Shown piece by piece: positions 24,456 through 33,693 of a DNA stretch of 33,693 nucleotides. The DNA comes from an uncultured Planctomycetaceae bacterium (GTDB lineage Bacteria > Planctomycetota > Planctomycetia > Planctomycetales > Planctomycetaceae), in NCBI GenBank assembly GCA_903861195.1, contig CAIOTJ010000145.1:1-33693 (forward strand), given 5' to 3'. Each line of letters starts with the position of its first letter. The first letter of the stretch is position 1. The notes beneath the pieces are model-generated. The model saw nothing but the letters and a program-made list of their open reading frames with translations. It was not told the DNA's origin and did no database searches. The translations under genes were made by a program, and so were the position numbers.

Positions 24456-26738
24456 CTATCGAATCGCCGCGTACGCAGTCTGCAGCTGGGCCACTCCCCC
24501 CACGGCCAGCTGATCTCCCGCAGCCACTCCCGCGAGAACCTCGACGAACCGGTCGTCGGCCCGTCCCGTCTGCACCAGCCGCCGCTCGAACGTTCCATCC
24601 GGCTTCTGCAGAAACACGAAGCTCCGCGCCCCATCGCGGACCACCGCCGGCAGCGGCACGGCCAGCACGGCGGCCGGGCGGCCGGTGCTCACCGTCACCC
24701 GGGCCAGCAGGTTGTGCTGCAGCCGGACCGGCCAGGGGCGGTCGAAGTCGACCCACGCGGGCAGCGACCGGCTGCCCGGCCCCACCACCGGTCCCAGGCG
24801 CTCGACCCGCCCCTCGACAACCCGTTGGGGATGGGCCACCAGCCGGATTCGCACCGGCTGCCCAGCCCGGACCCGGGAAGATTCCCGTACCGGAATCGAC
24901 ACCTGCACCCGCGCCTGTGAGACATCGTGAATCTCAAACAACGGCTCGTCCGCCCGCACCATCTGTCCCAGCACACGGTCGAAATCGGCCAGCAGCCCCG
25001 CGATCGGAGCCCGCACCGGCAACGACTCCAGCACCTCGCGACGGTCCACAATTCCCGCGATCTGATCACGCGTCAGCCCCAGGGTTCCCAGTTTCTGCCG
25101 CAGGTTCGAGACGCTGGTGGCGAGGCGCTCGCCCCGGCTCTGCACTTCCAGCAACATCCGCCGCGGCACCGAGTCGCGGGTCTCGTTCAACCGGCGCCAG
25201 GTCTCCTCCCACACCTCCCGATCGAGATGGGCCCGCAGCAGCTCGAGCTGCAGGTCCTGGAACTCCAGACTGTCGATCTCGGCCACCAGCTCCCCGGCGG
25301 CGACGGTCTGGCCCCGGTCCACATGAATCACCCGCAGGCTTCCCCCCAGCGGAGACGACGCCAGTGTCCGCTGCTGAGGAGGAATCTCGACCCGCCCCTC
25401 GAGAGTCAGGACCGACTCGACCACCTGCGGTCCCACCTCCTCCACCGTCAACCCAATGCTGCGGGCCGTCTGCGGACTGACCCGCAGAATCCCCTGAAAG
25501 AACAGTCCCGCCAGCTCATGCCCCCCCTGGGTCACGACCCGGTCTCCCGGAAACAGGTTCCCTCCCACCACCTGGGCCAACCCCCGGAAGACGCCATCGA
25601 TCACCACCGGCCGTCGTCGGTATTCCGACCCCTGCTTGGTGCGGGCGATTTCGACAAGCAGAAACCGCTCGGCCCCATCGCTGAACACCGCCGTTTCCGG
25701 AACCAACAACCCCTCCCGATCCGAATTGGTCTGCAACAGGGCCCGCCCCTTCATCCCAGGCAGCAGGGGTTGGTCCCGACCGGAATTGTCGATGGTCGCC
25801 CAGGCCAGAACCTGCTGGGTCTGCGGATCCAGCATCGAGCCCAACCTGTCAATTCGGGCCTCCACTGGCCCCCCCGCCGCGGGAAAATCCAGCCGCACCT
25901 CCTGCCCCTCCGCCAGCCACGACAGGTCCGACTCGACCACTTCGAGGCGGGCCCACACCCGCGAGGTATCGACAATCTCGAACAGGTGCTCGGTCAGCTC
26001 CACAAACTGCCCCACGGCAATGTCGGCGTGCACAATGGTGCCCGAGATCGGTGCGGTTAGCCGCAGACGGGGGGCAGGGCGCTCAACACCGTCCGCCGCC
26101 TCCAACAACTCCGACTCCACCCGCAGTCCCGCTCCCTTGGCCCGCAACACCAACAACGCATCCTGGTGCTGCCGCAGGGCATTCTGGGCCTCAGCCAGCT
26201 TTTGGCCCGCCACGGCTCCCGCCCGGGCGGCGGGTCCCAGGGCATCAACCAACTCGCGTGACAGAGACAGTTCGGTCTGGGCCTGCTGCAGATCCCGTTG
26301 CAGGGTCTGCAAATCGAGACTGTCGATCTCCGCCAGCACCTGTCCGCGGGTCACCACATCGCCGGGTCGGACGGACAGAGCCACCACCTTGCCTGGCAGG
26401 CGCGACGCCACAAACGCATGAGCCGTCCAGGGGGCCACGATCGTGGAATAGGCCCGCAACCCCCGTTCATGACGCCCCGAGCGCACCTCGACCGTCCGCA
26501 CATCCAGCACCTGGCGGGCCGCCGCGCTCAGCAGCACCCGCCCCTTTTTGAGATCCACCTCGACCCCCCGGGTGGGCAGGGGCTGATGTCCTTCATGGGC
26601 CCGCACGGAGACGGTCCCGCACTGCCCCCCCCAGACCATGGCCAGAACCACAAGCCAAACCGACAAGAATCTCCCCGGCGCAAATCTCGCCAGCACGGAT
26701 CTCTCGTGGATGAACCTCACCAGCAGAGCCCTCCGCAT
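24456..26738 (-). CDS. tandem RND periplasmic adaptor (CusB/HlyD family) with two adaptor modules
   Basis: A 760-residue exported protein, twice the usual adaptor length (about 350-420). The start at 26738 is fixed by AAGGGGAG five bases upstream. An N-terminal hydrophobic segment (about residues 24-36) is followed by an RAHEGHQ site. Module 1 (about 65-415) has a lipoyl half-motif PGKVVALSVRPGDVVTRGQ then VLAEIDSLDLQTLQRDLQQA, a coiled hairpin, the returning half LRLTAPISGTIVHADIAVGQ, and a beta-barrel/membrane-proximal part. Module 2 (about 416-760) repeats the order: GGSLRVIHVDRGQTVAAGEL then VAEIDSLEFQDLQLELLRAH, a coil, SLPVRAPIAGLLADFDRVLG, and a final barrel. Two adaptors joined head to tail could replace the pairs of adaptors that bind each RND protomer in known pumps. 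It lies directly upstream of the pump gene. Confidence 0.92.
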   Translation of the reverse strand: MRRALLVRFIHERSVLARFAPGRFLSVWLVVLAMVWGGQCGTVSVRAHEGHQPLPTRGVEVDLKKGRVLLSAAARQVLDVRTVEVRSGRHERGLRAYSTIVAPWTAHAFVASRLPGKVVALSVRPGDVVTRGQVLAEIDSLDLQTLQRDLQQAQTELSLSRELVDALGPAARAGAVAGQKLAEAQNALRQHQDALLVLRAKGAGLRVESELLEAADGVERPAPRLRLTAPISGTIVHADIAVGQFVELTEHLFEIVDTSRVWARLEVVESDLSWLAEGQEVRLDFPAAGGPVEARIDRLGSMLDPQTQQVLAWATIDNSGRDQPLLPGMKGRALLQTNSDREGLLVPETAVFSDGAERFLLVEIARTKQGSEYRRRPVVIDGVFRGLAQVVGGNLFPGDRVVTQGGHELAGLFFQGILRVSPQTARSIGLTVEEVGPQVVESVLTLEGRVEIPPQQRTLASSPLGGSLRVIHVDRGQTVAAGELVAEIDSLEFQDLQLELLRAHLDREVWEETWRRLNETRDSVPRRMLLEVQSRGERLATSVSNLRQKLGTLGLTRDQIAGIVDRREVLESLPVRAPIAGLLADFDRVLGQMVRADEPLFEIHDVSQARVQVSIPVRESSRVRAGQPVRIRLVAHPQRVVEGRVERLGPVVGPGSRSLPAWVDFDRPWPVRLQHNLLARVTVSTGRPAAVLAVPLPAVVRDGARSFVFLQKPDGTFERRLVQTGRADDRFVEVLAGVAAGDQLAVGGVAQLQTAYAAIR

Positions 26739-26901
26739 CACACGCTCCCCTTCCCCGTCATTTCCGAACCGGTGCTGACTTCCACACACCGGTGACACCG
26801 ATCTTCCCGCCGCTGGTCACTGTGGGGAAAGTCCCCAGACCCCAACGCGGCCGGCTGGTGGGGGTGACCAGCCTGCCGGCGTCTGGAGTGGAGATTGCCG
26901 T

Positions 26902-27315
26902 TCACTCCCCCGGCCTCCTCGACTTCGTCTGCGAATTCACTCGGTCTTTCAGCTTCCCCGCCTTCGCCACCGTGGCGTCCGGGTTCGACTTCGCACGGTT
27001 GTTGCACCCCTCACAGCAGACAAACACGGGCTGGTCATTGAGCATCAGCTTGACCGGCGGCCCCATCGATCCGAGCGGTTCCTCGCTCACGGCGCAGAAC
27101 CCCTGCGCCTTGGCCAAGACCTGGTCCTCGGCACTCAGCTTGCCGATCGCCTCGGCGATTTCCCCGGCGGGGTCGTTCGCCGGGGGGGTGGCCGCGGCGG
27201 GGGCCTGGGCCGTGCCCTTCGCCGGTGCGGGAGCCGGGGGCGCTCCACACCCCGACACCAGCCCCACCAGGACCAGACCAGACAGACACATCATCACTCG
27301 AGACACAGCGTGCAT
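26902..27315 (-). CDS. lipoprotein with Cys...CysCys-x2-Cys metal-site (YHS-like) domain
   Basis: A 137-residue lipoprotein. The lipobox LVSGC gives Cys23 as lipidation site after a hydrophobic signal (CLSGLVLVGLV). An Ala/Pro linker follows (about 24-50). The C-terminal half holds CAVSEEPLGSMGPPVKL, then QPVFVCCEGC: cysteines 74, 100, 101 and 104. This resembles the YHS/TRASH-like heavy-metal-binding fold. The next gene upstream has the same cysteine pattern. The start is supported by GGAGAG nine bases upstream of the ATG. It is located between the adaptor gene (163 bp away) and the second lipoprotein (82 bp). Role as periplasmic metal-binding or delivery protein for the pump is an inference. 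Confidence 0.85.
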   Translation of the reverse strand: MHAVSRVMMCLSGLVLVGLVSGCGAPPAPAPAKGTAQAPAAATPPANDPAGEIAEAIGKLSAEDQVLAKAQGFCAVSEEPLGSMGPPVKLMLNDQPVFVCCEGCNNRAKSNPDATVAKAGKLKDRVNSQTKSRRPGE

Positions 27316-27397
27316 GCGAACTCTCTCCAGAAATCAGGGAAACAAACCAGACAGCAACCTCAGTGACCCAGCCCGACCCCGGGACCAGGCCCCACGA

Positions 27398-28294
27398 TCA
27401 AGGAGTCTTGACGTAACGATCCGCCGGCTGAATCTCGTCTGGAGACTGCTTGGCGGTCTTCACAAACTCATCCACACAGGGGGGACAGCAGAACTGGTAC
27501 GGCTGCCCATCCACGATCCAGGTGAACTTTGGATTCGCCTTCGTCCGGGTGACGGGGCAGATTTTGTCGCCCGGCTGCGGAGACATGTCGTGCAGCGATT
27601 TCACTCCGCGGAATTTCGTCGACGCCGTCACCCGGCCATTCGCGTCGATGTCGGCCTGCGTGTATTTGCCCCCGGCCGTCAGGTACAGCACAGACTCTTC
27701 GTCCCCGGCGACCCGGTCCGGCATCGGCTCGGCATGCCGGGGTCCGACAGAGGCGAACCCCACCCGGAACCGCTCTCCCGCAATCGCCAGATTGGGAATC
27801 GTCACCTCCACCCCCTGCCCGGCCAACCCCTCGGGTAACACCCCCACGAACTGCGAGGTCCGCCCCTCGGCGTCCCCCTCCTGGGGCTCGGGCTCGAGGG
27901 TGAAGGGACTGGCGGCGGCCGCTTCATCCTGCCGGGCAAACGCTTTCAGCACTTGGTTCTCGACATCCATCACGCGGGTCTCATCCCGTCCCAGCAAGTA
28001 CAGACGCAACTTCCCCCCCACCTCAAACACCGCCTCGGCGTGGTAGCTGTCGCGCCCGAGGGAAACCAGAATGCCTCCATGCACTCCCGGGTTGTGTCCG
28101 TGCTCTTCTTCGTCACCCGGGGGCGATCGCCCCGGATCAGCGGTCGGAGAGATCGTAGTTTGAGAATTGGCAGTTGGCTGTGATTGCGAATCGGACGGAA
28201 AGGAAACTCTCATCCCGCACCCCGCCAGCAACAACCCCGCCCAGATCCCGGTACCCCAACCCCACCACCCGTTCAGTCTTCGGCAACCTGTCAT
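27398..28294 (-). CDS. larger metal-site lipoprotein (YHS-like C-terminus)
   Basis: A 298-residue lipoprotein. Lipobox LLAGC gives lipidated Cys26. A Ser/Thr/Pro linker leads to a His-containing patch (EEEHGHNPGVHGG, residues 62-74), then a beta-rich domain of about 130 residues, then a C-terminal YHS-like segment with KICPVTRTKANPKFTWIVDG and YQFCCPPCVDEFV: cysteines 246, 269, 270 and 273. The His patch resembles those of metal-cluster proteins near CusB-type adaptors, and the Cys spacing equals that of the neighbouring small lipoprotein. The start at 28294 has AAAGGA nine bases upstream; the longer frame to 28459 is Arg-rich and unlike a signal. Predicted to bind a heavy metal at the outer side of a membrane. 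Confidence 0.85.
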   Translation of the reverse strand: MTGCRRLNGWWGWGTGIWAGLLLAGCGMRVSFPSDSQSQPTANSQTTISPTADPGRSPPGDEEEHGHNPGVHGGILVSLGRDSYHAEAVFEVGGKLRLYLLGRDETRVMDVENQVLKAFARQDEAAAASPFTLEPEPQEGDAEGRTSQFVGVLPEGLAGQGVEVTIPNLAIAGERFRVGFASVGPRHAEPMPDRVAGDEESVLYLTAGGKYTQADIDANGRVTASTKFRGVKSLHDMSPQPGDKICPVTRTKANPKFTWIVDGQPYQFCCPPCVDEFVKTAKQSPDEIQPADRYVKTP

Positions 28295-28354
28295 TTGAGA
28301 TTCCTTTCGCCAGTGCGCACGGACGCGAAGATTCGCCCCGGCATTCACTCGAAA

Positions 28355-28363
28355 ACCATAACA
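28355..28363 (-). promoter_or_regulatory. possible extended -10 promoter element
   Basis: On the minus strand TGTTATGGT reads as an extended -10 (TG-n-TATGGT) about 60 bases before the start of the larger lipoprotein gene. No good -35 hexamer is seen at 17 bases, so this is weak. Confidence 0.2.
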
Positions 28364-28549
28364 ATCGGATCGTCCCCCGGTTGGGCAGTCTCCCGACCGG
28401 AACCCGAGGCGCAGAGATCGGACCAACGCAGCCCTGATACGGAATGCGGCGCGGACCAATTCCCGCCGTCAACCCAGGCTGCCAACTCCACACCCGCGAG
28501 CCGTGATTCCCTCGTGTGGAATCGGCTCCAGCAGGCGGTGGGGCCGCGC

Positions 28550-29035
28550 TCAACAGCGCCACGAACAGTGGCTGATACGGGTCTCCCGGCCCGTGATGGG
28601 TGGGGGCTCGGTCCAGGCCAATGGCGCTTCCAGTGGCCATCGGAAGCGGTCCGAACCCAGCCCCAAGTCCTCTTCGCCGAGGCCGCGCACCAAGTCGTCG
28701 GCCTCCCCCACCGTACCCGTCAGCTCGGCCAGACGGGACAATGCGGCCCGGCATCCGCCCGACGGGCAATCACAGGAGGGGCCAGTCGGCTCTTCTAACG
28801 GCGATGCCCAACCAGCGGGCGCAGAGCCCGGACTGACAGAGACCGTTCGCCGTCCGGCACGACTCTCACAACAGGCAGACGGAGCGGACCCGGGCTGGTT
28901 TTCACTGGAAAGTGCCGAGATGGAAAGCCCCCAGGTAGAAAGCCACCCACTCCATCGCGCAGCGGTACAACAGCACGAGGAATTCCCCAGGCCGGCCGCC
29001 AGCAGCAGATAGATCACCAGGGACAGACGCCACAT
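28550..29035 (-). CDS. exported Cys-rich protein of unknown function
   Basis: A 161-residue protein with a clear signal peptide (MWRLSLVIYLLLAAGLGNSS) immediately followed by three cysteines in a row (21-23). Ten cysteines in all: 21-23, 55-56, 88, 90, 95, 157 and 161, including CDCPSGGC. I recall small planctomycete proteins of the type signal-peptide plus 'CCCT' near RND metal pumps, from memory only. The Cys-rich make-up and position at the head of the metal cluster suggest metal binding. The start has GGAA seven bases upstream. The middle and end are not well conserved to my eye, so the 3' end is less sure; the gene might be shorter than annotated. Confidence 0.6.
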   Translation of the reverse strand: MWRLSLVIYLLLAAGLGNSSCCCTAARWSGWLSTWGLSISALSSENQPGSAPSACCESRAGRRTVSVSPGSAPAGWASPLEEPTGPSCDCPSGGCRAALSRLAELTGTVGEADDLVRGLGEEDLGLGSDRFRWPLEAPLAWTEPPPITGRETRISHCSWRC

Positions 29036-29303
29036 CTTGAAATTCCAGAACCTTCCGAGCCCGTGTCGGCAACTCTCCCTAAATTACACACCATGCTCGC
29101 CGACGAGTCCAGACCGAATGCCAGCGGATGCGGCAATTCGAGACTGATTCAGTTTGAGTATGCACCAGCCCGATAATGAACCAGTCTAGTGCTTTGTCAC
29201 CTCAAAAACCGTGGGTCGTGTGGACGTGGGCGGGAATCGGCCGTCGAGCCCACGACGAAACCGAAATTGGGCCTGGCCCAGCGGAATACGTCCAGGGCCG
29301 GAA

Positions 29304-29401
29304 CAAGTCTGCAGGACTTGCATATCCTAGCCCGGGGTTGCCACGGCACGTGGCTACCCCGGGTTACGGACCCCAGACAGAACTCAATCCTGTAGGGATT
29401 G
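29304..29401 (-). repeat. structured repeat, copy A
   Basis: A ~98-bp unit of three hairpins: CAAGTC-TGCAG-GACTTG (29304-29320); a large hairpin with 15-bp arms starting CCCGGGGTTGCCACG (29331-29345) and ending at 29363, with a 3-base loop and one mismatch; and CAATCC-TGTAG-GGATTG (29385-29401). Read on the minus strand it aligns along its whole length with copy B, including the spacers (CTG-T-n-TGGG-n-TC and CTA-n-G-n-TATG). Confidence 0.85.
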
Positions 29402-29530
29402 CATAGGCCGGGGCGGGGTGACCGCGCGGGGTGGCGGATTGCGTAGGGCCCGGAGCGTGGACCGCGAGGCATGGCGCGGTCTCGCAGGGGTTCGTTTTCA
29501 CGAGCCGAGTCGAAGCCAAATCCCCATTTG

Positions 29531-29630
29531 CATTCCCTACAGGAATGAAGCGCTGTTTGGGATCGCACCCGGGGTAGCCAGCGCTCCGCTGGGCAACCCC
29601 GGGCTATGGTATGCATTCCCTTCAGGAATG
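29531..29630 (+). repeat. structured repeat, copy B
   Basis: A ~100-bp unit with the same layout as copy A but inverted: CATTCC-CTACA-GGAATG (29531-29547), a large hairpin with arms beginning CCCGGGGTAGCC (from 29568) and closing CAACCCCGGG (to 29603), and CATTCC-CTTCA-GGAATG (29614-29630). The small stems differ from those of copy A at paired positions, so base pairing is kept although the sequence has changed. Confidence 0.85.
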
Positions 29631-29897
29631 TTTCGGCCGGCTGGTTGGAGTGCGCGGGAAAGCGCGGCTCGTGTGGCCGTTTGGGGAATTCGTGGTCGAG
29701 CCCACATCGGAAGCGATCTCCGTGCCGGCATCACACACTTCCGGATTCGTCGCAATCGACTCCATCTCCGCCTGTCGATCGCAATCCCAGTTTGTTGCGG
29801 TGACGGAGCACTAGTCCGCCAGTCCGGAAACACCAGTCGAGCGACACCATTCCCCCCGGCGGTTGCCCGGACGGGGCCCAGCCGGAACCAGCTCCAC

Positions 29898-32339
<2,442 letters not shown>

Positions 32340-32498
32340 GGCATGCGTCCCCGTGAGGGGAGCCGAGGGAGAACGACACCATCCGCAGCGGGAACCAATC
32401 CGCCGCCCGAACCCAATCCGTGGTTTCTCTATTGTCGCTTAAACCGCGATTGATGCAATCCTGCGGAACCACTCGGTCCAAACCACTCGCTCCCCAGA

Positions 32499-32551
32499 CT
32501 GGTTCGGACCAGCCGCCGGCGAAGAACCAGTCACTGGTGAAGAACCAGTCA
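32499..32551. repeat. short inverted and direct repeats upstream of DUF1553 gene
   Basis: GAAGAACCAGTCA occurs twice, at 32521-32533 and 32539-32551 (18-bp period), and its inverse core ACTGGTTC at 32498-32505 sits in a hairpin CTGGT-TCGG-ACCAG (32499-32512). They lie 160-212 bp before the start of the DUF1553 gene. A regulator site is possible; chance or decayed repeat is equally likely. Confidence 0.5.
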
Positions 32552-32878
32552 TCGGTCGTTCGTGTCCGCCGGGGGTGGGCTGGTTCGCGCTGCGGCCCAT
32601 CCCCACGGGACGACGGCCGTCGCACTCCAAGGGTGTGGGGTCAGGACCGGCGGGCCGCGGGGCTGACCGGCTCCGACGATTTAAGGGGCGGGACGGTGTC
32701 AACGGCCGGCCGTTCGATTGGAGCCTCGCCGCTATGGCATGGTTAGCTCGTGGCCTGGCGGAGAGGTGCGTGAAACGGGAGACCCAGGAACACCTGTCCA
32801 CAGCGGGTCAGGGGATTGCTGTCGTGGGTCCAATGCTCGTCCCTGGTAGGTGTTCATGACCCGCCCCTGCTCTTCCAG

Positions 32879-33364
32879 TCACGACGAAGTGCGGTCGATG
32901 AACTCGACTCCCACCAACCGGGGATCGCGGAAGACCTCGTCGGCAAAGGCTTGGCACCGCATCGGAACGGCTAGCGCGACCCGCCGATCGGAAAGTTCGG
33001 CATTGCGCTCAATCGCACAGGTGAAAAGCTCCCGGGCCGGCGCCCCTGACGCGGGCTTCGGGATCTGCGGGATGACTCAGAGCGCGATGTGCCGTTGCTG
33101 GCAGAAGCGCTCTCGGCGAACCAGGCTCCGCCGCATCACCATCGCATCCGGGAGCTGGTACCGTCTCGGTGGAGGGGAAATTCTGTCACGCGGCCGCTGG
33201 GTTACCCCGAAGGACGTCCCCAGCGGCAGACCTGATGCCGGACGCGACGTTCCGACACGCTGCGATGACAGACACCTCGACAAATCCAAACGCGGCTGAA
33301 GACCATTTTCGGGTTTTCCGAAATCCGCAAGAGTGGCTCGCCCCACCCCATTCAGCCACCACAA
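32879..33364 (-). pseudogene. probable decayed protein-coding remnant
   Basis: On the minus strand one frame opens at 33364, meets a TGA at 33077-33079, and continues in the same frame for 66 further codons to a TGA at 32879-32881. The sequence from about 33170 on looks coding: the third positions are largely G or C, the amino-acid mix is normal (for example ELFTCAIERNAELSDRRVAL then AVPMRCQAFADEVF, ending VGVEFIDRTSS), and the opposite strand gives the Arg/Ser-rich sequence typical of a shadow frame. I do not recognise the family. The part before 33170 looks less coding, so only the 3' portion of a gene may be left. Confidence 0.35.
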
Positions 33365-33693
33365 CTCTTGTCACAACCCCTTGTTTAGAAATGATTTCCG
33401 AACACGCAAAAGCTTTTCCCCGACTGCATTTTTTTGATTCACTGAGGCCTTGAATCAATTTCCTCTTTCCTTACAATCTCACGCAATGATAGCTCTGCTG
33501 AATTTTGGTTCGGGGGGCGCTCCTTCCTGAACTGTTCAGACGCGGCAACTCGAAGATTGGGCAGTTGGGCCTGCACTCTCTTTGGGTCGAGTTGAACTGT
33601 CGACTTCAGGCTAAGGCGGTTTGGACCGTCTCAGATTGATGGTAGGTGCGGTGTCATTTCAGGTCTTACGATTTCGCGTTTTGGGAACTCGAA

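Larger units (their letters stand above)
29186..29814. mobile_element. MITE-like non-coding element with terminal inverted repeats
   Basis: The ends are imperfect inverted repeats. The left end is CTAGTGCTTTGTCACC (29186-29201) and the right end, read on the other strand, is CTAGTGCTCCGTCACC (29814-29799). Two of 16 positions differ, and similarity continues for about 14 bases inward. CTAG at both outer edges could be a 4-bp target duplication. The ~629-bp interior has no convincing gene. It holds two inverted copies of a structured repeat (separate entries) and two related direct stretches near the ends, about 29215-29253 and 29666-29704, which both start TCGTGTGG and end GTCGAGCCCAC. No transposase is in the window, so any mobility would depend on proteins encoded elsewhere. 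Confidence 0.6.
29036..29897. other. intergenic region between metal cluster and DUF1553 gene
   Basis: This 862-bp gap contains the MITE-like element (29186-29814) with its two structured repeats, and about 150 bp of upstream sequence of the Cys-rich gene. In the latter an AT-rich stretch on the minus strand (TAATTT at 29084-29079) could be a -10 element, but I find no matching -35. Open frames across the region are short, Arg/Ser-rich and without ribosome sites, so I see no gene here. Confidence 0.6.
32340..33693. other. gene-poor region at the window end
   Basis: No intact gene is supported in these 1354 bases. The left part holds the upstream region of the DUF1553 gene with the GAAGAACCAGTCA repeats. 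The middle holds a probable decayed reading frame on the minus strand (32879-33364). From about 33365 the sequence becomes clearly more AT-rich (for example around 33400-33480), as expected for a promoter region or acquired DNA; no start codon with a ribosome site could be tied to a gene before the window ends. Confidence 0.6.

Noticed and set aside
29176-29406. Small open frames inside the MITE-like element
   Set aside because: They run through hairpin arms and have no ribosome site or coding signature.
33186-33458. A 90-codon minus-strand frame near the window end
   Set aside because: It has no ribosome site or recognised motif and overlaps the better supported decayed frame in another phase.

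Overview
The window is high-GC chromosomal DNA from a planctomycete, probably of the Planctomycetales/Pirellulales type. No rRNA or other taxonomic marker gene is present, so this rests on gene content: a cytochrome-c/DUF1549/DUF1553 protein, a DUF1080 protein, a Tat-exported xylose-isomerase-like TIM-barrel protein, a ceramidase-like Tat protein, DUF3179, a PEP-CTERM protein, and Cys-rich lipoproteins beside an HME-RND pump. No tRNA, rRNA, CRISPR array or intact transposase gene was seen.

Layout. (1) 1-5749 (+): the membrane-arm end of a complex I operon, nuoL-nuoM-nuoN; NuoL carries a His-rich loop. (2) 5828-9562 (+): a small helical protein, a TatD-family hydrolase, a conserved small protein, a BNR/sialidase-like protein and an HpcH/HpaI-type aldolase. 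(3) 9738-10828: a PEP-CTERM protein followed by a 14-bp tandem repeat array. (4) 10941-15218: an Uup-type ABC-F ATPase (-), a small membrane protein (+), and a two-gene minus-strand unit of an EVE-domain protein plus a flippase-like membrane protein whose first helix is cut off by an in-frame TGA. (5) 15464-20840 (+): four exported or membrane proteins (ceramidase-like, DUF3179, DUF1080 fused to a beta-lactamase-type serine hydrolase, TIM-barrel isomerase), ending at a hairpin. (6) 20928-29035 (-): a heavy-metal efflux cluster. In transcription order it holds a Cys-rich exported protein, two metal-site lipoproteins, an unusually long adaptor made of two adaptor modules in tandem, and a CusA/CzcA-type RND pump. 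No outer-membrane factor gene is present. (7) 29186-29814: a non-coding, MITE-like element with imperfect terminal inverted repeats, containing two inverted copies of a ~100-bp multi-hairpin repeat whose stems vary in a compensatory way. (8) 29898-32339 (-): a DUF1549/DUF1553 cytochrome protein. (9) 32340-33693: mostly without genes, with a probable decayed reading frame on the minus strand.

How the parts work together. NuoL/M/N form the proton-pumping antiporter modules of complex I. The metal cluster looks like one pathway: periplasmic lipoproteins with a Cys...CysCys-x2-Cys site may hand metal to the tandem adaptor and pump. The secreted-enzyme block and the DUF1553 protein fit the polymer- and sugar-degrading lifestyle common in planctomycetes. 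The observations most worth following up are the fused double adaptor, the structured repeat pair inside the MITE-like element, the in-frame TGA in the flippase-like gene, and the 14-bp array.
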